Source: Marinobacter sp. JH2 (lineage in GTDB: Bacteria > Pseudomonadota > Gammaproteobacteria > Pseudomonadales > Oleiphilaceae). Taken from it: DNA of 64,000 nucleotides. The position numbers were made by a program, and so were the translations under genes. The notes beneath the pieces were generated by a model. That model searched no databases and was not told the origin of the DNA. It saw only the letters and a program-made list of their open reading frames with translations. Location of the stretch: NCBI RefSeq assembly GCF_004353225.1, contig NZ_CP037934.1, positions 3,038,001-3,102,000 of the forward strand. The letters run 5' to 3'. How positions within the stretch are numbered: the stretch's first letter is position 1; each line of letters starts with the position of its first letter. This document shows positions 49,957 to 59,330 of the stretch, piece after piece.

Positions 49957-52056
49957 ATGTTGGTTAGTTATCATCGTATCGACGAATTGGGTGTAATCAC
50001 TATTAATAACCCGCCGGTGAATGCACTGTCTCATGGCGTACGTCAGGGCATTTTTGATGCTGTGGCCCAGGCCCAAGAAGATGACTCTAAAGCCTTGGTC
50101 ATATTGTGTGAGGGGCGGACGTTTGTTGCAGGGTCCGACATCAGCGAATTTGGAAAACCGATACAGGAACCTTCTCTGCCCCAAGTGAATGCGGCGATTG
50201 AGTCCTCAAGCAAGCCGGTGATCGCGGCAATTCACGGTAACGCGCTGGGCGGCGGGTTTGAATTGACCCTTAGCTGTCATTATCGATGCGCCGTGCCTTC
50301 AGCTTTTGTTGGATTGCCGGAAGTGACACTGGGTCTGATTCCAGGTGCCGGTGGTACTCAGAGAGTGCCTCGACTTGTTGGTGTTAAGCCGGCGCTGGAT
50401 ATGATGACCAGTGGGCAAAAAATCAGTGCGGATAATGCTCTGGCGATGGGATTGATCGATCGGGTACTGGACGATCCGCTCCCCGAGGCCGCGTTTGCTT
50501 TTGCGAGAGATTGCATCGTGGAGGGCTCTCCTTTGCCGCGTATCCGCGATAACCACATTCCGCAGGATAGTTTCAGCTCTGAGGACTTTGAGGCATACCG
50601 CAATATGCTGAAAAAGCGAAAGCGAGGTCAGGAAGCTCCCCAGAGTATCGTCGATTGTGTGGAAGTGGCGATGGCCAAGCCGTTTGAGGAAGGCTTGACC
50701 TTTGAACGTTCTCGCTTCGTTGAACGCACTCAGTCTGGGCAATCTGCTGCGCTGCGCCACGTTTTCTTCGCCGAGCGTCAGGCTCCGAAGGTTTTGGGCC
50801 TCGATAAAACAGTGAGCCCTCGAGCCATCAAGCGGGTCGGTATTATTGGTGCTGGCACCATGGGTGGTGGAATCGCTATGGCTTTCGCCAACACGGGCAT
50901 CCCCGTGACGCTGTTGGAGCTGAACCAAGAGGGTCTGGATAAGGGAATGGCTCTGGTTGCCAGAAATTATGGCGTTACCGTGCGTAAGGGCAAACTGTCG
51001 CAAGAAGAGGCCGAGGCACGTCAGGCATTGATTGACGGCAGTACCGACTACCAAGCATTGGCCAGCGTTGACCTGGTGATTGAAGCCGTTTTTGAAAGCA
51101 TGGACGTCAAAAAACAGGTGTTCAGCCGTCTGGATGAGGTCTGTAAGCCCGGCGCGATTCTGGCCAGCAATACCTCGTATCTGAATATCAACGAGATTGC
51201 TGCCTTTACCTCCCGTCCACAGGATGTTGTGGGCCTGCACTTTTTTAGCCCTGCGAATGTCATGCGTTTGCTGGAAGTGGTGCGCACAGATCAAACAGCG
51301 GACGATGTGATTGCCACTGCGATGGCGCTGGGTAAACGCATCAGTAAAGTGCCGGTCCTGTCTGGCGTTTGCTATGGGTTTATTGGCAACAGAATGCTTC
51401 GGCAATACGCACGCGAGGCACAGCTGTGCATGATTGAGGGTGCTGAGCCTGAGCAGATCGATAGAGCTCTGATGGATTTTGGCATGGCAATGGGGCCTCT
51501 GGCCGTTGGTGATTTGGCGGGCTTGGACATTGGTTATAAGGCGCGCCAAGCACTCACCGATGATCAGAAAGGTGATCCTCGTAGCTATTGCATTGCCGAT
51601 GCCCTCGTGGAAATGGGCCGGCTGGGTCAGAAAACAGGGGCTGGCTACTATAAATACGACCCTGAAACCCGAGCCCGCTCTTCGGACCCGGCCGTTCTGG
51701 AGGTTATTGAAGCCCAGGCACGCAAGCACGGAGTGGTGCGTCGTACCTTTACGGATGGGGAAATTCTCGACCGGCATTTGTTGGCTTTGGTCAACGAGGG
51801 TTTCCGGATATTAGAGGAGGGCATTGCCCAGCGCCCGAGCGATATTGATGTGGTCTATCTGTGTGGCTATGGCTTCCCGTCATATCGGGGAGGGCCAATG
51901 TTTTACGCAGCTCGCAGAGGGCTTAGAGATGTTTATGAGCGCCTGCTTGCTCTCCAAAAGCAAACGGGAGAAGCACACTGGGCGCCCGCATCACTGCTTG
52001 AAACGTTGGTTCTGGAGGGCCAGAGCCTGGATGATTGGGTGGCAACAACGAATTAA
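49957..52056 (+). CDS. Enoyl-CoA hydratase / 3-hydroxyacyl-CoA dehydrogenase fusion
   Basis: A 699-residue two-domain enzyme. The N-terminal crotonase part has both catalytic glutamates (Glu102 in GGGFELTL and Glu122 in GLPEVTLG). After a linker (about 175-290) comes the NAD-binding GAGTMG (298-303) and the dehydrogenase domains with HFFSPANVM and PYRGGPMF-like ends. It would carry out hydration and oxidation to the 3-oxoacyl-CoA, here probably 3-oxoadipyl-CoA. It starts at ATG 49957 with a weak ribosome site; the upstream Met at 49903 lies within the terminator. Confidence 0.9.
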   Translation: MLVSYHRIDELGVITINNPPVNALSHGVRQGIFDAVAQAQEDDSKALVILCEGRTFVAGSDISEFGKPIQEPSLPQVNAAIESSSKPVIAAIHGNALGGGFELTLSCHYRCAVPSAFVGLPEVTLGLIPGAGGTQRVPRLVGVKPALDMMTSGQKISADNALAMGLIDRVLDDPLPEAAFAFARDCIVEGSPLPRIRDNHIPQDSFSSEDFEAYRNMLKKRKRGQEAPQSIVDCVEVAMAKPFEEGLTFERSRFVERTQSGQSAALRHVFFAERQAPKVLGLDKTVSPRAIKRVGIIGAGTMGGGIAMAFANTGIPVTLLELNQEGLDKGMALVARNYGVTVRKGKLSQEEAEARQALIDGSTDYQALASVDLVIEAVFESMDVKKQVFSRLDEVCKPGAILASNTSYLNINEIAAFTSRPQDVVGLHFFSPANVMRLLEVVRTDQTADDVIATAMALGKRISKVPVLSGVCYGFIGNRMLRQYAREAQLCMIEGAEPEQIDRALMDFGMAMGPLAVGDLAGLDIGYKARQALTDDQKGDPRSYCIADALVEMGRLGQKTGAGYYKYDPETRARSSDPAVLEVIEAQARKHGVVRRTFTDGEILDRHLLALVNEGFRILEEGIAQRPSDIDVVYLCGYGFPSYRGGPMFYAARRGLRDVYERLLALQKQTGEAHWAPASLLETLVLEGQSLDDWVATTN

Positions 52057-52088
52057 GGCACTGGTTGAGGTGCTCGGGGTCGGGCTCC

Positions 52089-52116
52089 CGGCCCTGAACG
52101 CAGAGGATCAGGGCCG
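52089..52116 (+). terminator. Hairpin downstream of the fusion gene
   Basis: CGGCCCTGA / TCAGGGCCG is a perfect 9-bp stem with a 10-nt loop, followed 13 bases later by TTTTT. Confidence 0.5.
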
Positions 52117-52215
52117 CTTGCATAGCTGATTTTTCACTGTCATCATCCCGCATCTTTAGAAATTGGTCGCATATCGAACGATCGTTTCAGTCAATGATGA
52201 GAGGGATGGTGTCGG

Positions 52216-52995
52216 GTGAGTCAGAAAGAAATCGATGTTCATAAGGCCGACAAAGAGTTTATGTCGACGTTCGCTCGAGGACTCCAACTCATTCGGTCTT
52301 TTGGCACTGACACGCCTTCCATGACACTGTCAGCGGTTGCGGAAAAAAACCAGTTGTCGCGAGCGGCTGCCCGACGGTTTTTGCTGACATTGCAAAAGCT
52401 CGGTTATGTCTCGCTGGAGGACAAAAAGTTTCGTTTGACCGCCAAGGTGCTCGAACTTGGCTACTCCTATCTCGCATCACTGGATTTTTCCGATACCATC
52501 ACGCCTTTTATGGAAGAGGTGACCTATCAATTGGGTGAATCCTGCTCCGCACTGGTGCTGGATGGCCTTGATATTGTTTACGTCGCTCGAATTCCTCGGC
52601 GTGGTTTGATCCCCCTTAACCTGCAGATCGGTGCCAGGTTGCCAGCGTATGCAACGTCCGGTGGGCGCGTATTGATGTCGGCATTAGCGAATCCCGAGTT
52701 GGAAGATCTACTCCAAAAGACTCAGTTCGAAAAACTGACCGCTTATACCAAAGGGCCCGATGAGCTTCGCCAGGAACTGGAGAAAATCCGCACCAATGGC
52801 TACGCCATCGTAGATCAGGAGTTGGAGCTAGGCATGCGTGCGCTGGCCGTGCCAGTGCTCGATCGACGCGGTCAGGCACGATTTGCGTTGAACTCGAGTA
52901 GTCATGTCAGCTCCGTTTCCCTGGATCGAATTGTCGATGAATACGTTCCGATCATGCAGAATGCCGCCCGAAAAATTGCCGAAGTCCTGCCCTAA
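52216..52995 (+). CDS. Second IclR-family regulator
   Basis: A 259-residue paralogue of the regulator at 42655, with a winged helix near residues 20-75 (MTLSAVAEKNQLSRAAARRFLLTL). GTG 52216 is preceded by GAGAGG. It ends about 0.3 kb before the tctC operon, on the same strand, and the tctC promoter carries GAAC-ended sites. It or its paralogue may sense the transported acid. Confidence 0.85.
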   Translation: MSQKEIDVHKADKEFMSTFARGLQLIRSFGTDTPSMTLSAVAEKNQLSRAAARRFLLTLQKLGYVSLEDKKFRLTAKVLELGYSYLASLDFSDTITPFMEEVTYQLGESCSALVLDGLDIVYVARIPRRGLIPLNLQIGARLPAYATSGGRVLMSALANPELEDLLQKTQFEKLTAYTKGPDELRQELEKIRTNGYAIVDQELELGMRALAVPVLDRRGQARFALNSSSHVSSVSLDRIVDEYVPIMQNAARKIAEVLP

Positions 52996-53319
52996 CCAGC
53001 CCCAGCCCTATCTCGTTTTAGGTTGTCCGCTTCCTAGCTCGGCTCTGGGAAAAGAGGGGTCAACCTAACCGTTCTCTTCGATCGCCGCCTCAGGGCGAAC
53101 TCTTCTTAGTCTGAAGCTTTCATTTAGGGCGCGCCTCTGCGTTGCCACGATTTCGCCGTGAGCGAATACGGGATTTTATGAATTGTAATGGCGGCTGTTT
53201 AATGCAGTAAAAAAATCTTGCACCTCGTTATTGAATGTGTGAAATTAGCGTCGCGAACAATAAGCGAACATAAGTTCGATATTCGAACATATTAGAGTCT
53301 TATGAGGACAATCATAAAA
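52996..53319 (+). other. Intergenic gap before tctC
   Basis: A 324-base gap with no credible gene. The first 80 bases hold a weak inverted repeat (TTAGGTTG 53018-53025, CAACCTAA 53061-53068). The middle is featureless. The last 70 bases carry the operator cluster described separately. Confidence 0.5.
53253..53290 (+). promoter_or_regulatory. Operator cluster at the tctC promoter, shared with the CoA-transferase gap
   Basis: Two GCGAAC direct repeats 11 bp apart (53253-53258, 53264-53269) precede the near-palindrome GTTCGAT-A-TTCGAAC (53274-53288). CGAACATAAGTT (53265-53276), seven bases, CGAACAT (53284-53290) is the same 26-bp module as at 42498-42523. It lies 30-67 bp before the tctC start. 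Confidence 0.7.
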
Positions 53320-54312
53320 ATGATTAAAGCAATGAAATTTCGTTTAACGCGCTCGATCTTGTGTGCTGTGGGTGCGGCGTGCGTGGCTCTGGGTAGCACA
53401 GCTCAGGCAGATGAGTGGCCTGAGGACAACATCCGTTTGGTGGTCCCATACTCCGCAGGCGGCACAACCGACCTGCTATCTCGAAAAGTAGCGGACCTGC
53501 TGCAACGCGAATTGAACACCGTTATTGTGGAAAACCGTCCAGGTGCGGGCTCTACCGTTGCCACTGGTCAGTTGGCCCGAGGCGGGCGTGGCTCTGACCA
53601 TATGTTGCTTATGGCGTCACCGGGCCATACCATCGGTGCAGCGATTTATCCAAACCTCCGTTACGATCCCGTTGAAGATTTCGTGTTTGTCCGCAACGTG
53701 ATCAATATTCCGAACGTCATGGTGGTTCCGGGCGACAGCCCCTACAACACCGTTGCCGAATTCGTCGAAGCCGCACGTGAGCAAGAGCTGTCATTCAGTT
53801 CCCCTGGTATCGGTAGCTCTATTCATATGTCCGGTGAGCTGTTTAAAAACCTGACGAAATCCAACCTTGTGCACGTGCCCTTCCGTGGGTCAGGTGAAGC
53901 CTTGCCTGCCCTTTTGGCGGGTGACGTAGATGTTGCTTTCGAAAACATGCCGACGGTGTACCCTCACATTCAGTCCGGCAAGCTCAAGGCCTTGGCGGTC
54001 ACAACACCCAACGAATCTGAATTCCTGCCGGGTGTTCCAGCAATGCAAAAGGCTGGCGAAGGCTACGGATTGGAAAACTACGAAACCTCAGCGTGGTTTG
54101 GTCTGATTGCCCATAAATCTTTCCCGGAAGATGGGTTGGCTACGCTTCAGAAAGCGCTGGACACTATGATGTCAGGCGAAGACTTTCAGAAGTTCTTGCC
54201 GCAGTTTGGTGCGGTTGCCGGCACGGAAGCGGGTGATGATTTCCGCCAGTTTGTTCAGGATGAGTTGGCGAAATGGTCTGAAGTGGCGGAGCAGGCGAAC
54301 CTGAAACGCTGA
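53320..54312 (+). CDS. tctC: Tripartite tricarboxylate transporter substrate-binding protein
   Basis: A 330-residue Bug/TctC-type periplasmic binding protein with a signal peptide (ILCAVGAACVALGSTAQA) and the conserved IRLVVPYSAGGTTDLL, VVENRPGAGS (here IVENRPGAGS) and GSSIHMSGELF segments. Such proteins bind carboxylates with two water-mediated contacts; AdpC members bind adipate. ATG 53320 has AGGA upstream; earlier ATG 53302 and later 53332 remain possible. It opens a tctC-tctB-tctA operon. Confidence 0.9.
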   Translation: MIKAMKFRLTRSILCAVGAACVALGSTAQADEWPEDNIRLVVPYSAGGTTDLLSRKVADLLQRELNTVIVENRPGAGSTVATGQLARGGRGSDHMLLMASPGHTIGAAIYPNLRYDPVEDFVFVRNVINIPNVMVVPGDSPYNTVAEFVEAAREQELSFSSPGIGSSIHMSGELFKNLTKSNLVHVPFRGSGEALPALLAGDVDVAFENMPTVYPHIQSGKLKALAVTTPNESEFLPGVPAMQKAGEGYGLENYETSAWFGLIAHKSFPEDGLATLQKALDTMMSGEDFQKFLPQFGAVAGTEAGDDFRQFVQDELAKWSEVAEQANLKR

Positions 54313-54395
54313 TAAGAACTGCTAAGTGAGGCGGGGTTGGCTGCAGAGTCGTCCCGCCTTTTTCTTTGAGGCTGATCAGTATACAGAGGTCATCC

Positions 54396-54932
54396 ATGGA
54401 AACATCTGAGACTCACTCCGTCAAAGCCGCGGCGAGCCATCATGGTCGCTTGAATCCCAATTCGATGCTGGGTGGGGCTTTCTGCATCTTGGCAGCAGTC
54501 TTTCTGTTTTATGTGGTTCCTACCCATATCAACATGCCCCCCTACATGCAGAATGCGTTGCTTTCGCCACGGTTTCTGCCTCAGGTTGCCGGCTGGTTGG
54601 TATTTAGCCTGTCATTTCTTCTGATGATTGACGGAATAATGAAGCCACCCAAACGCGCTGAGTCTGACGATCTTCGGCGCGGTGTGCCGCTGACCCGACA
54701 AGCCCTACTTCTGGCAGCCGGAGTCATTTATGCGATCTTTTTTGAAGAATTGGGGGCCATGGGAAGCGGCATGCTTGCCAGCGCGTTCTTGTTTCTCGCC
54801 AGCGATCTCCGTGGACTTAGGATTTACGCATTGGCGATTGTCTTTCCGGTGGTTGTGACGCTGCTCTTTATCTACGTGCTGAATGTCCCACTTCCCGTTG
54901 GAACACTTTGGGAAATGATCTTCCAGATCTGA
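54396..54932 (+). CDS. tctB: Tripartite tricarboxylate transporter small membrane subunit
   Basis: The 178-residue TctB family protein has four predicted membrane segments (AFCILAAVFLFYVVPTHI near residue 30; VFSLSFLLMIDGIM; a central AGVIYAIFF; C-terminal LAIVFPVVVTLLFIYVL). ATG 54396 follows AGAGG. It lies between tctC and tctA, the usual order. Confidence 0.88.
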   Translation: METSETHSVKAAASHHGRLNPNSMLGGAFCILAAVFLFYVVPTHINMPPYMQNALLSPRFLPQVAGWLVFSLSFLLMIDGIMKPPKRAESDDLRRGVPLTRQALLLAAGVIYAIFFEELGAMGSGMLASAFLFLASDLRGLRIYALAIVFPVVVTLLFIYVLNVPLPVGTLWEMIFQI

Positions 54933-55014
54933 GGTACCCCGGCGGCCACGAATAGGGGCTCGAAGCAGAGTTTGAGCTCCCATCTGGTATCAGACAGAAC
55001 ATTTCGGATTAAAC

Positions 55015-56505
55015 ATGATGGAAAATATTTCAGAAGTCTTAACGCTTTTTCTGAGCGTCGATAATTTTCTTGCAATCGCGGCCGGCGTTCTGATCGGGGT
55101 CGTGGTGGGCGCTATTCCTGGCCTGACCGCTACAATGGCGGTCGCGCTGGCTCTACCCTTTACCTTTTCCATGGAACCGGTAACCGCCATTCTGCTACTG
55201 GTGGGTATCTATAAAGGTGGAATGTACGGCGGCTCTATCACGGCCATTCTGATCCGTACCCCCGGATCGCCGGCGGCAGCCTGCACGTTGCTGGACGGTT
55301 ATCCCATGGCCCAACAGGGTCAAGCTAAAAAAGCATTGAAAACGGCGCTTTATTCCTCGGTTGTTGCGGATTTGATTTCGAATGTCGCGTTGATCTTCTT
55401 TGCTGGGTATCTGGCCAAGATCGCGCTGAATTTCGGGCCGCCTGAGTATTTTTGGCTGATCTGTTTTTCTCTTACGATTATTGTTTCGGTCTCGGGCACC
55501 TCAGTGATCAAAGGGCTTATCGCTGCTGGGCTCGGTGTTATCGTCTCCACCGTCGGGCTTGATGCGGTATACGGCACTCAGCGGCTGACCTTTGATAACT
55601 ACAATCTGATGGATCGAGTGTCGTTCATTCCGTTATTGATCGGTCTGTTCGCTATTCCTGAAGTTATCGAGTTTTATACGTCCAAAGTGGCACCGCATAT
55701 ACGCACGGCGGTGACCGGAGCCTCCCTGACGTGGAAAGAATTTAAGGGCTCCCTGAAAACAATTATTCGGGGTAGCATCATCGGTGTCATTATCGGTGCG
55801 ATTCCGGGCACGGGCGCCACGTCTGCGGCATTCATCTCCTATAGTGAAGCCCGTAGAACATCGCCTCGCAAAGCCAACTTCGGGAAAGGTGAGGTTGAGG
55901 GTGTTGCCGCCGCTGAGGCCGGCAACAACGGCGTCGCAGGTGCCACGCTGATTCCTCTATTGTCGCTTGGGATCCCGGGTGATGTGATCACTGCGATTAT
56001 CCTCGGAGCTTTCATGATTCATGGCCTGACGCCAGGCCCAGTCCTGTTCCAGGAAAATCTGCCTTTGGTTTACGCGTTGTTTTGCGGCATCCTGGTGAGC
56101 TCCTTTGTTCTTGTGTTTGTGGGAAATGCAGCGATTCGGTATTTCTCTTTGATTGCGGATATACCGAAAACCATACTGCTCCCCATTGTTTTGATGTTTT
56201 GTATCTATGGTGCATACGCCGTCAATAACAATACATTTGATATCGGTCTGATGCTGGCGTTCGGGGTTATGGGGTTCATTTTCAATCGCACCGGCATTGC
56301 TGCGGCGCCCTTCCTGATCGGTTTTATTCTGGGGCCGATGTTCGAGGACAATTTGAGGCGAACCATCCTAATCAGTAAAGGTGATCCTTCGATTTTCTAC
56401 CGAGGCCCGATCACTTGGGTGTTTATACTCCTTACCGCGGCATCTCTGATCTTTGCTGTGCACCGTTACTGGGCTTCCAGAAAGGAAGAACTCGCTGCCG
56501 AGTGA
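55015..56505 (+). CDS. tctA: Tripartite tricarboxylate transporter large membrane subunit
   Basis: A 496-residue TctA permease with about twelve membrane segments. Family motifs GAIPGLTATMAVALALPF (near residue 37) and GAIPGTGATSAAFISYSEA (near 260) lie in the two inverted halves. It translocates the acid delivered by TctC. ATG 55015 or the next ATG 55018 can be the start. A 14-bp hairpin follows. Confidence 0.93.
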   Translation: MMENISEVLTLFLSVDNFLAIAAGVLIGVVVGAIPGLTATMAVALALPFTFSMEPVTAILLLVGIYKGGMYGGSITAILIRTPGSPAAACTLLDGYPMAQQGQAKKALKTALYSSVVADLISNVALIFFAGYLAKIALNFGPPEYFWLICFSLTIIVSVSGTSVIKGLIAAGLGVIVSTVGLDAVYGTQRLTFDNYNLMDRVSFIPLLIGLFAIPEVIEFYTSKVAPHIRTAVTGASLTWKEFKGSLKTIIRGSIIGVIIGAIPGTGATSAAFISYSEARRTSPRKANFGKGEVEGVAAAEAGNNGVAGATLIPLLSLGIPGDVITAIILGAFMIHGLTPGPVLFQENLPLVYALFCGILVSSFVLVFVGNAAIRYFSLIADIPKTILLPIVLMFCIYGAYAVNNNTFDIGLMLAFGVMGFIFNRTGIAAAPFLIGFILGPMFEDNLRRTILISKGDPSIFYRGPITWVFILLTAASLIFAVHRYWASRKEELAAE

Positions 56506-56522
56506 ATAGAGTGACATAGAAC

Positions 56523-56555
56523 GAGGGTATGGTTTAATCGATAAACCATACCCTC
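56523..56555 (+). terminator. 14-bp hairpin after tctA
   Basis: GAGGGTATGGTTTA / TAAACCATACCCTC is a perfect 14-bp stem with ATCGA loop, 17 bases after tctA. There is no U-tract, so it may be a weak terminator or a 3' stabiliser. Confidence 0.5.
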
Positions 56556-56641
56556 TAATCGTATATATCAAGGAAAATAACGGATTTAAATGTAATAATT
56601 GTTAGACTTGTCAGCCCCCCGAGTTTTAGAAGAGTCTTTCA

Positions 56642-58147
56642 ATGCCCAAAACCGTGATCTCCGGCTTTAGCCAGAATTTCCTCGGCAACGCCCCCGTTTG
56701 GTACAAACAAGTCATCCTGTTGTTTTTAATTGCCAATCCCATCGTAATGTACGTGTTCGGGCCGGGCGTTGCGGGCTGGTTATTGATTGCTGAGTTTATC
56801 TTCACGCTGGCGATGGCCCTCAAGTGTTACCCATTGCTGCCGGGCGGGTTACTGGCGATCGAAGCCTTGTTGATCGGACTGACCACGGCCGATGCGGTTT
56901 ACAGCGAAGTGCTCACTAACTTCCCGGTTATTCTGCTGCTGATGTTTATGGTGGCGGGCATCTACTTCATGAAGGAGCTGTTGCTGGTTACCTTCACCCA
57001 AATTCTGGTGGGCGTGCGGTCAAAATCCGCACTCTCATTACTCTTCTGTATTGCCGCCGCGATTTTGTCCGCATTTTTGGACGCACTCACAGTAACGGCG
57101 GTGATCATCAGTGTTGCGGTCGGGTTTTACTCGGTGTACCACAAAGTGGCTTCCGGCAAGGGCTATCAACAGAAAGATCACAACGCCAATAGCGATGCCG
57201 AAGTTGTCGAGTTGCACCGGGAAGATCTTGAAAACTTTCGGGCCTTCCTGCGCAGCCTGCTGATGCACGGTGCTATCGGTACCGCACTCGGTGGTGTGGC
57301 CACCATGGTTGGGGAGCCTCAAAACCTGCTGATCGCGAAAGTGGTAGGTTGGGATTTTGTGGAGTTCTTCGTGCACATGGCCCCGGTGAGCTTGCCGGTT
57401 CTGGTTGCTGGCTTGTGCACCTGCTGGGCACTGGAGAAACTGCGTTGGTTTGGTTACGGCGGCCGATTGCCGAAACCCGTGCGCCGAGTGTTGGAAGAAT
57501 TTGCTGAAAACGAGCGCACCAGCCGCACCGCTTCCGATAAAGCAGCACTCTGGGTTCAGGCCGCGGCGGCGGTGGTGCTGGTACTGGGGCTTGCGCTGCA
57601 CATTGCTGAAGTGGGCCTGATTGGTCTGCTGGTGATCATTCTTATCACCTCGTTCACCGGCGTGATCGATGAACACAAAATCGGCAAAGCCTTCCAGGAA
57701 TCCCTACCGTTTACCTCGTTACTGGTGGTGTTCTTCGCCGTGGTGGCCGTGATCCATGAACAGCACCTGTTCAAACCCATTATCGACTACGTTCTGAGCC
57801 TGCCGGAAAGCCAGCAGCCGGGTATGTTCTTCCTCGCCAATGGCATCTTGTCCATGATCAGCGACAACGTGTTTGTGGCGACGGTATACATCAGTGAAGT
57901 GAAGCAGGCGCTGGATAGTGGCAGCATCAGTTACGAGCACTTCCAGACGTTAGCCGTGGCCATCAACACCGGCACCAACCTGCCCAGCGTGGCAACGCCT
58001 AATGGCCAGGCAGCGTTCCTGTTCCTGCTCACTTCGGCCATCGCACCGCTGGTACGTTTGTCTTACGGCAAAATGGTGATCATGGCGTTCCCCTACACAT
58101 TGGTGATGGGCGGTGTTGGGTTGTATATGGTCACCAGCGCTTTCTGA
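56642..58147 (+). CDS. nhaB: Na+/H+ antiporter NhaB
   Basis: Inner-membrane antiporter for Na+ and pH homeostasis. The 501-residue protein has about eleven to twelve membrane segments and NhaB-typical text: [14 protein letters not shown] at the start, [37 protein letters not shown] and [18 protein letters not shown]. It suits a marine or salt-exposed habitat. Confidence 0.95.
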   Translation: MPKTVISGFSQNFLGNAPVWYKQVILLFLIANPIVMYVFGPGVAGWLLIAEFIFTLAMALKCYPLLPGGLLAIEALLIGLTTADAVYSEVLTNFPVILLLMFMVAGIYFMKELLLVTFTQILVGVRSKSALSLLFCIAAAILSAFLDALTVTAVIISVAVGFYSVYHKVASGKGYQQKDHNANSDAEVVELHREDLENFRAFLRSLLMHGAIGTALGGVATMVGEPQNLLIAKVVGWDFVEFFVHMAPVSLPVLVAGLCTCWALEKLRWFGYGGRLPKPVRRVLEEFAENERTSRTASDKAALWVQAAAAVVLVLGLALHIAEVGLIGLLVIILITSFTGVIDEHKIGKAFQESLPFTSLLVVFFAVVAVIHEQHLFKPIIDYVLSLPESQQPGMFFLANGILSMISDNVFVATVYISEVKQALDSGSISYEHFQTLAVAINTGTNLPSVATPNGQAAFLFLLTSAIAPLVRLSYGKMVIMAFPYTLVMGGVGLYMVTSAF

Positions 58148-58228
58148 GCATTTTGACTATTGGATTGCACAGGCAATCTTCTGATCTGGTACTCTTCGCC
58201 ATCATTAAAGAGATTCCAGAGGGTTGTT

Positions 58229-59056
58229 ATGCGCCTTAACCTTCTCCTGCCCAGAGCATTGCGCCGCTTTAATTATGTATTCGTAAGCGGACTGTGCCTC
58301 TTTTGGGCGGTGGGTACTGTGCAAGCAGAAACTATCCAGCACGCCGGTTCCGACGCCCGCACCCTGCGCGTGGCTTATATGGAATTTCCGCCGGTTACCT
58401 ACCAGAATGCGTTTGGAGAGCCAGAGGGCGAGATGGTGGGTATAACGCGTAAAGTAGCCAAAGAAGCGGGCTACGAGCTGAAATTTCTGTACCTTCCCGT
58501 TAGCCGCGCCTATCTCTACCTGAAAAACGGCAGCATCGATTTCGCGTTAGGTTTAACCGAAGTTCCTACACTGAACGGTGCGGTGATTGACAGCGAAATC
58601 AACCTGGTTTCCGTTGTCTTGAGTGCTTGGTATCGGGAAGGCCAAGCGCCGTTAACAGGCATAGACGATTTACGCGATCAGGTGGTGATACTGGTCAACG
58701 GGTTTACGTACGGTGGCCTTCGGTCGTGGCTGGAGCGGCAGGACGACATCCGCATAACCGATGCTCCCAATCACCGCTCGGCCATTGATATGCTCAAGCG
58801 CGGCCGTGGCGATTATCTGTTGGATTACCGTGATCCGGTGCGGGAAGAATTGATGAGGTTTTCGGATGCGCTGATCCAGGAAACCGAAATCCGAACCCGA
58901 ACGGGGGCTTGGTTGTTTTCGGCAGCCATACCCGAGGCGCAAACCCTTAAGGCCGAATTTGATGCGGCCTATCACCGTTTGGCAGAGCGAGGCGAGTTGT
59001 CGCCGGCCGACACGGGTGACATAGCTACCCTGCTGCAAGGTTTTCCTACGCCCTAA
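58229..59056 (+). CDS. Periplasmic solute-binding protein (family 3 type), second orphan
   Basis: A 275-residue protein with a signal peptide (signal segment VFVSGLCLFWAVGTVQA) and family-3 binding fold (LRVAYMEFPPVTYQNAFGEPEGEMVGITRKVAKEAGYEL). ATG 58229 follows AGAGGG. It has no adjacent transporter. It lies 80 bp after nhaB, without evidence of a common function. Confidence 0.8.
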   Translation: MRLNLLLPRALRRFNYVFVSGLCLFWAVGTVQAETIQHAGSDARTLRVAYMEFPPVTYQNAFGEPEGEMVGITRKVAKEAGYELKFLYLPVSRAYLYLKNGSIDFALGLTEVPTLNGAVIDSEINLVSVVLSAWYREGQAPLTGIDDLRDQVVILVNGFTYGGLRSWLERQDDIRITDAPNHRSAIDMLKRGRGDYLLDYRDPVREELMRFSDALIQETEIRTRTGAWLFSAAIPEAQTLKAEFDAAYHRLAERGELSPADTGDIATLLQGFPTP

Positions 59057-59076
59057 CGGGTAAAACTTTCTCCATC

Positions 59077-59105
59077 TTGTTTCTCTCACATTTCGTGTAT
59101 ATAGT
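59077..59105 (+). promoter_or_regulatory. Candidate promoter of the nrdAB leader
   Basis: TTGTTT (59077-59082) and TATAGT (59100-59105) are 17 bp apart, just upstream of the riboswitch. Confidence 0.45.
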
Positions 59106-59123
59106 TGTGGTGTCTCTGGCTAG

Positions 59124-59139
59124 CTACCAGATATTGTGT
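59124..59139. promoter_or_regulatory. Candidate NrdR box
   Basis: CTACCAGATATTGTGT matches 12 of 16 positions of the NrdR pattern acaCwAtATaTwGtgt, just downstream of the promoter. A second box about 30 bp upstream is poor (CGTGTATATAGTTGTG), so the pair is uncertain. Confidence 0.35.
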
Positions 59140-59159
59140 TTTGAGTGAATTTCAAACAC

Positions 59160-59330
59160 ATCGTTCAAAAGGTAGCCGGGAATCCGGTGAGAATCCGGAA
59201 CTGACGCGCAGCGGTATTGGGGAACGAGCGTGGCATACAGACACTGGCAACCGCCGGGAAGTCGCCACACAAGGCCGAACCACAAGGTTCACGCCCCTGA
59301 GTCCGAAGACCTGCCAGAGACGTGCTGTTT
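59160..59330 (+). ncRNA. Cobalamin (B12) riboswitch upstream of nrdAB
   Basis: The leader contains the hallmarks of an adenosylcobalamin aptamer: GGGAATCCGGTGAGAATCC (from 59178), GAACTGACGCGCAGCGGT and the B12-box-like GAGTCCGAAGACCTGCCAGAG (59299-59319). Known B12 riboswitches upstream of class Ia ribonucleotide reductase repress it when B12 allows the B12-dependent enzyme. The remaining leader (59331-59507) contains GTTTTCT / AGAAAAC (59327-59350) and CACC-GGTG hairpins; the mode of control is not resolved. Confidence 0.88.

Noticed and set aside
53018..53068. 8-bp inverted repeat with 35-nt loop after the second IclR gene as terminator.
   Set aside because: Long loop, short stem and no T-run; chance occurrence is likely.
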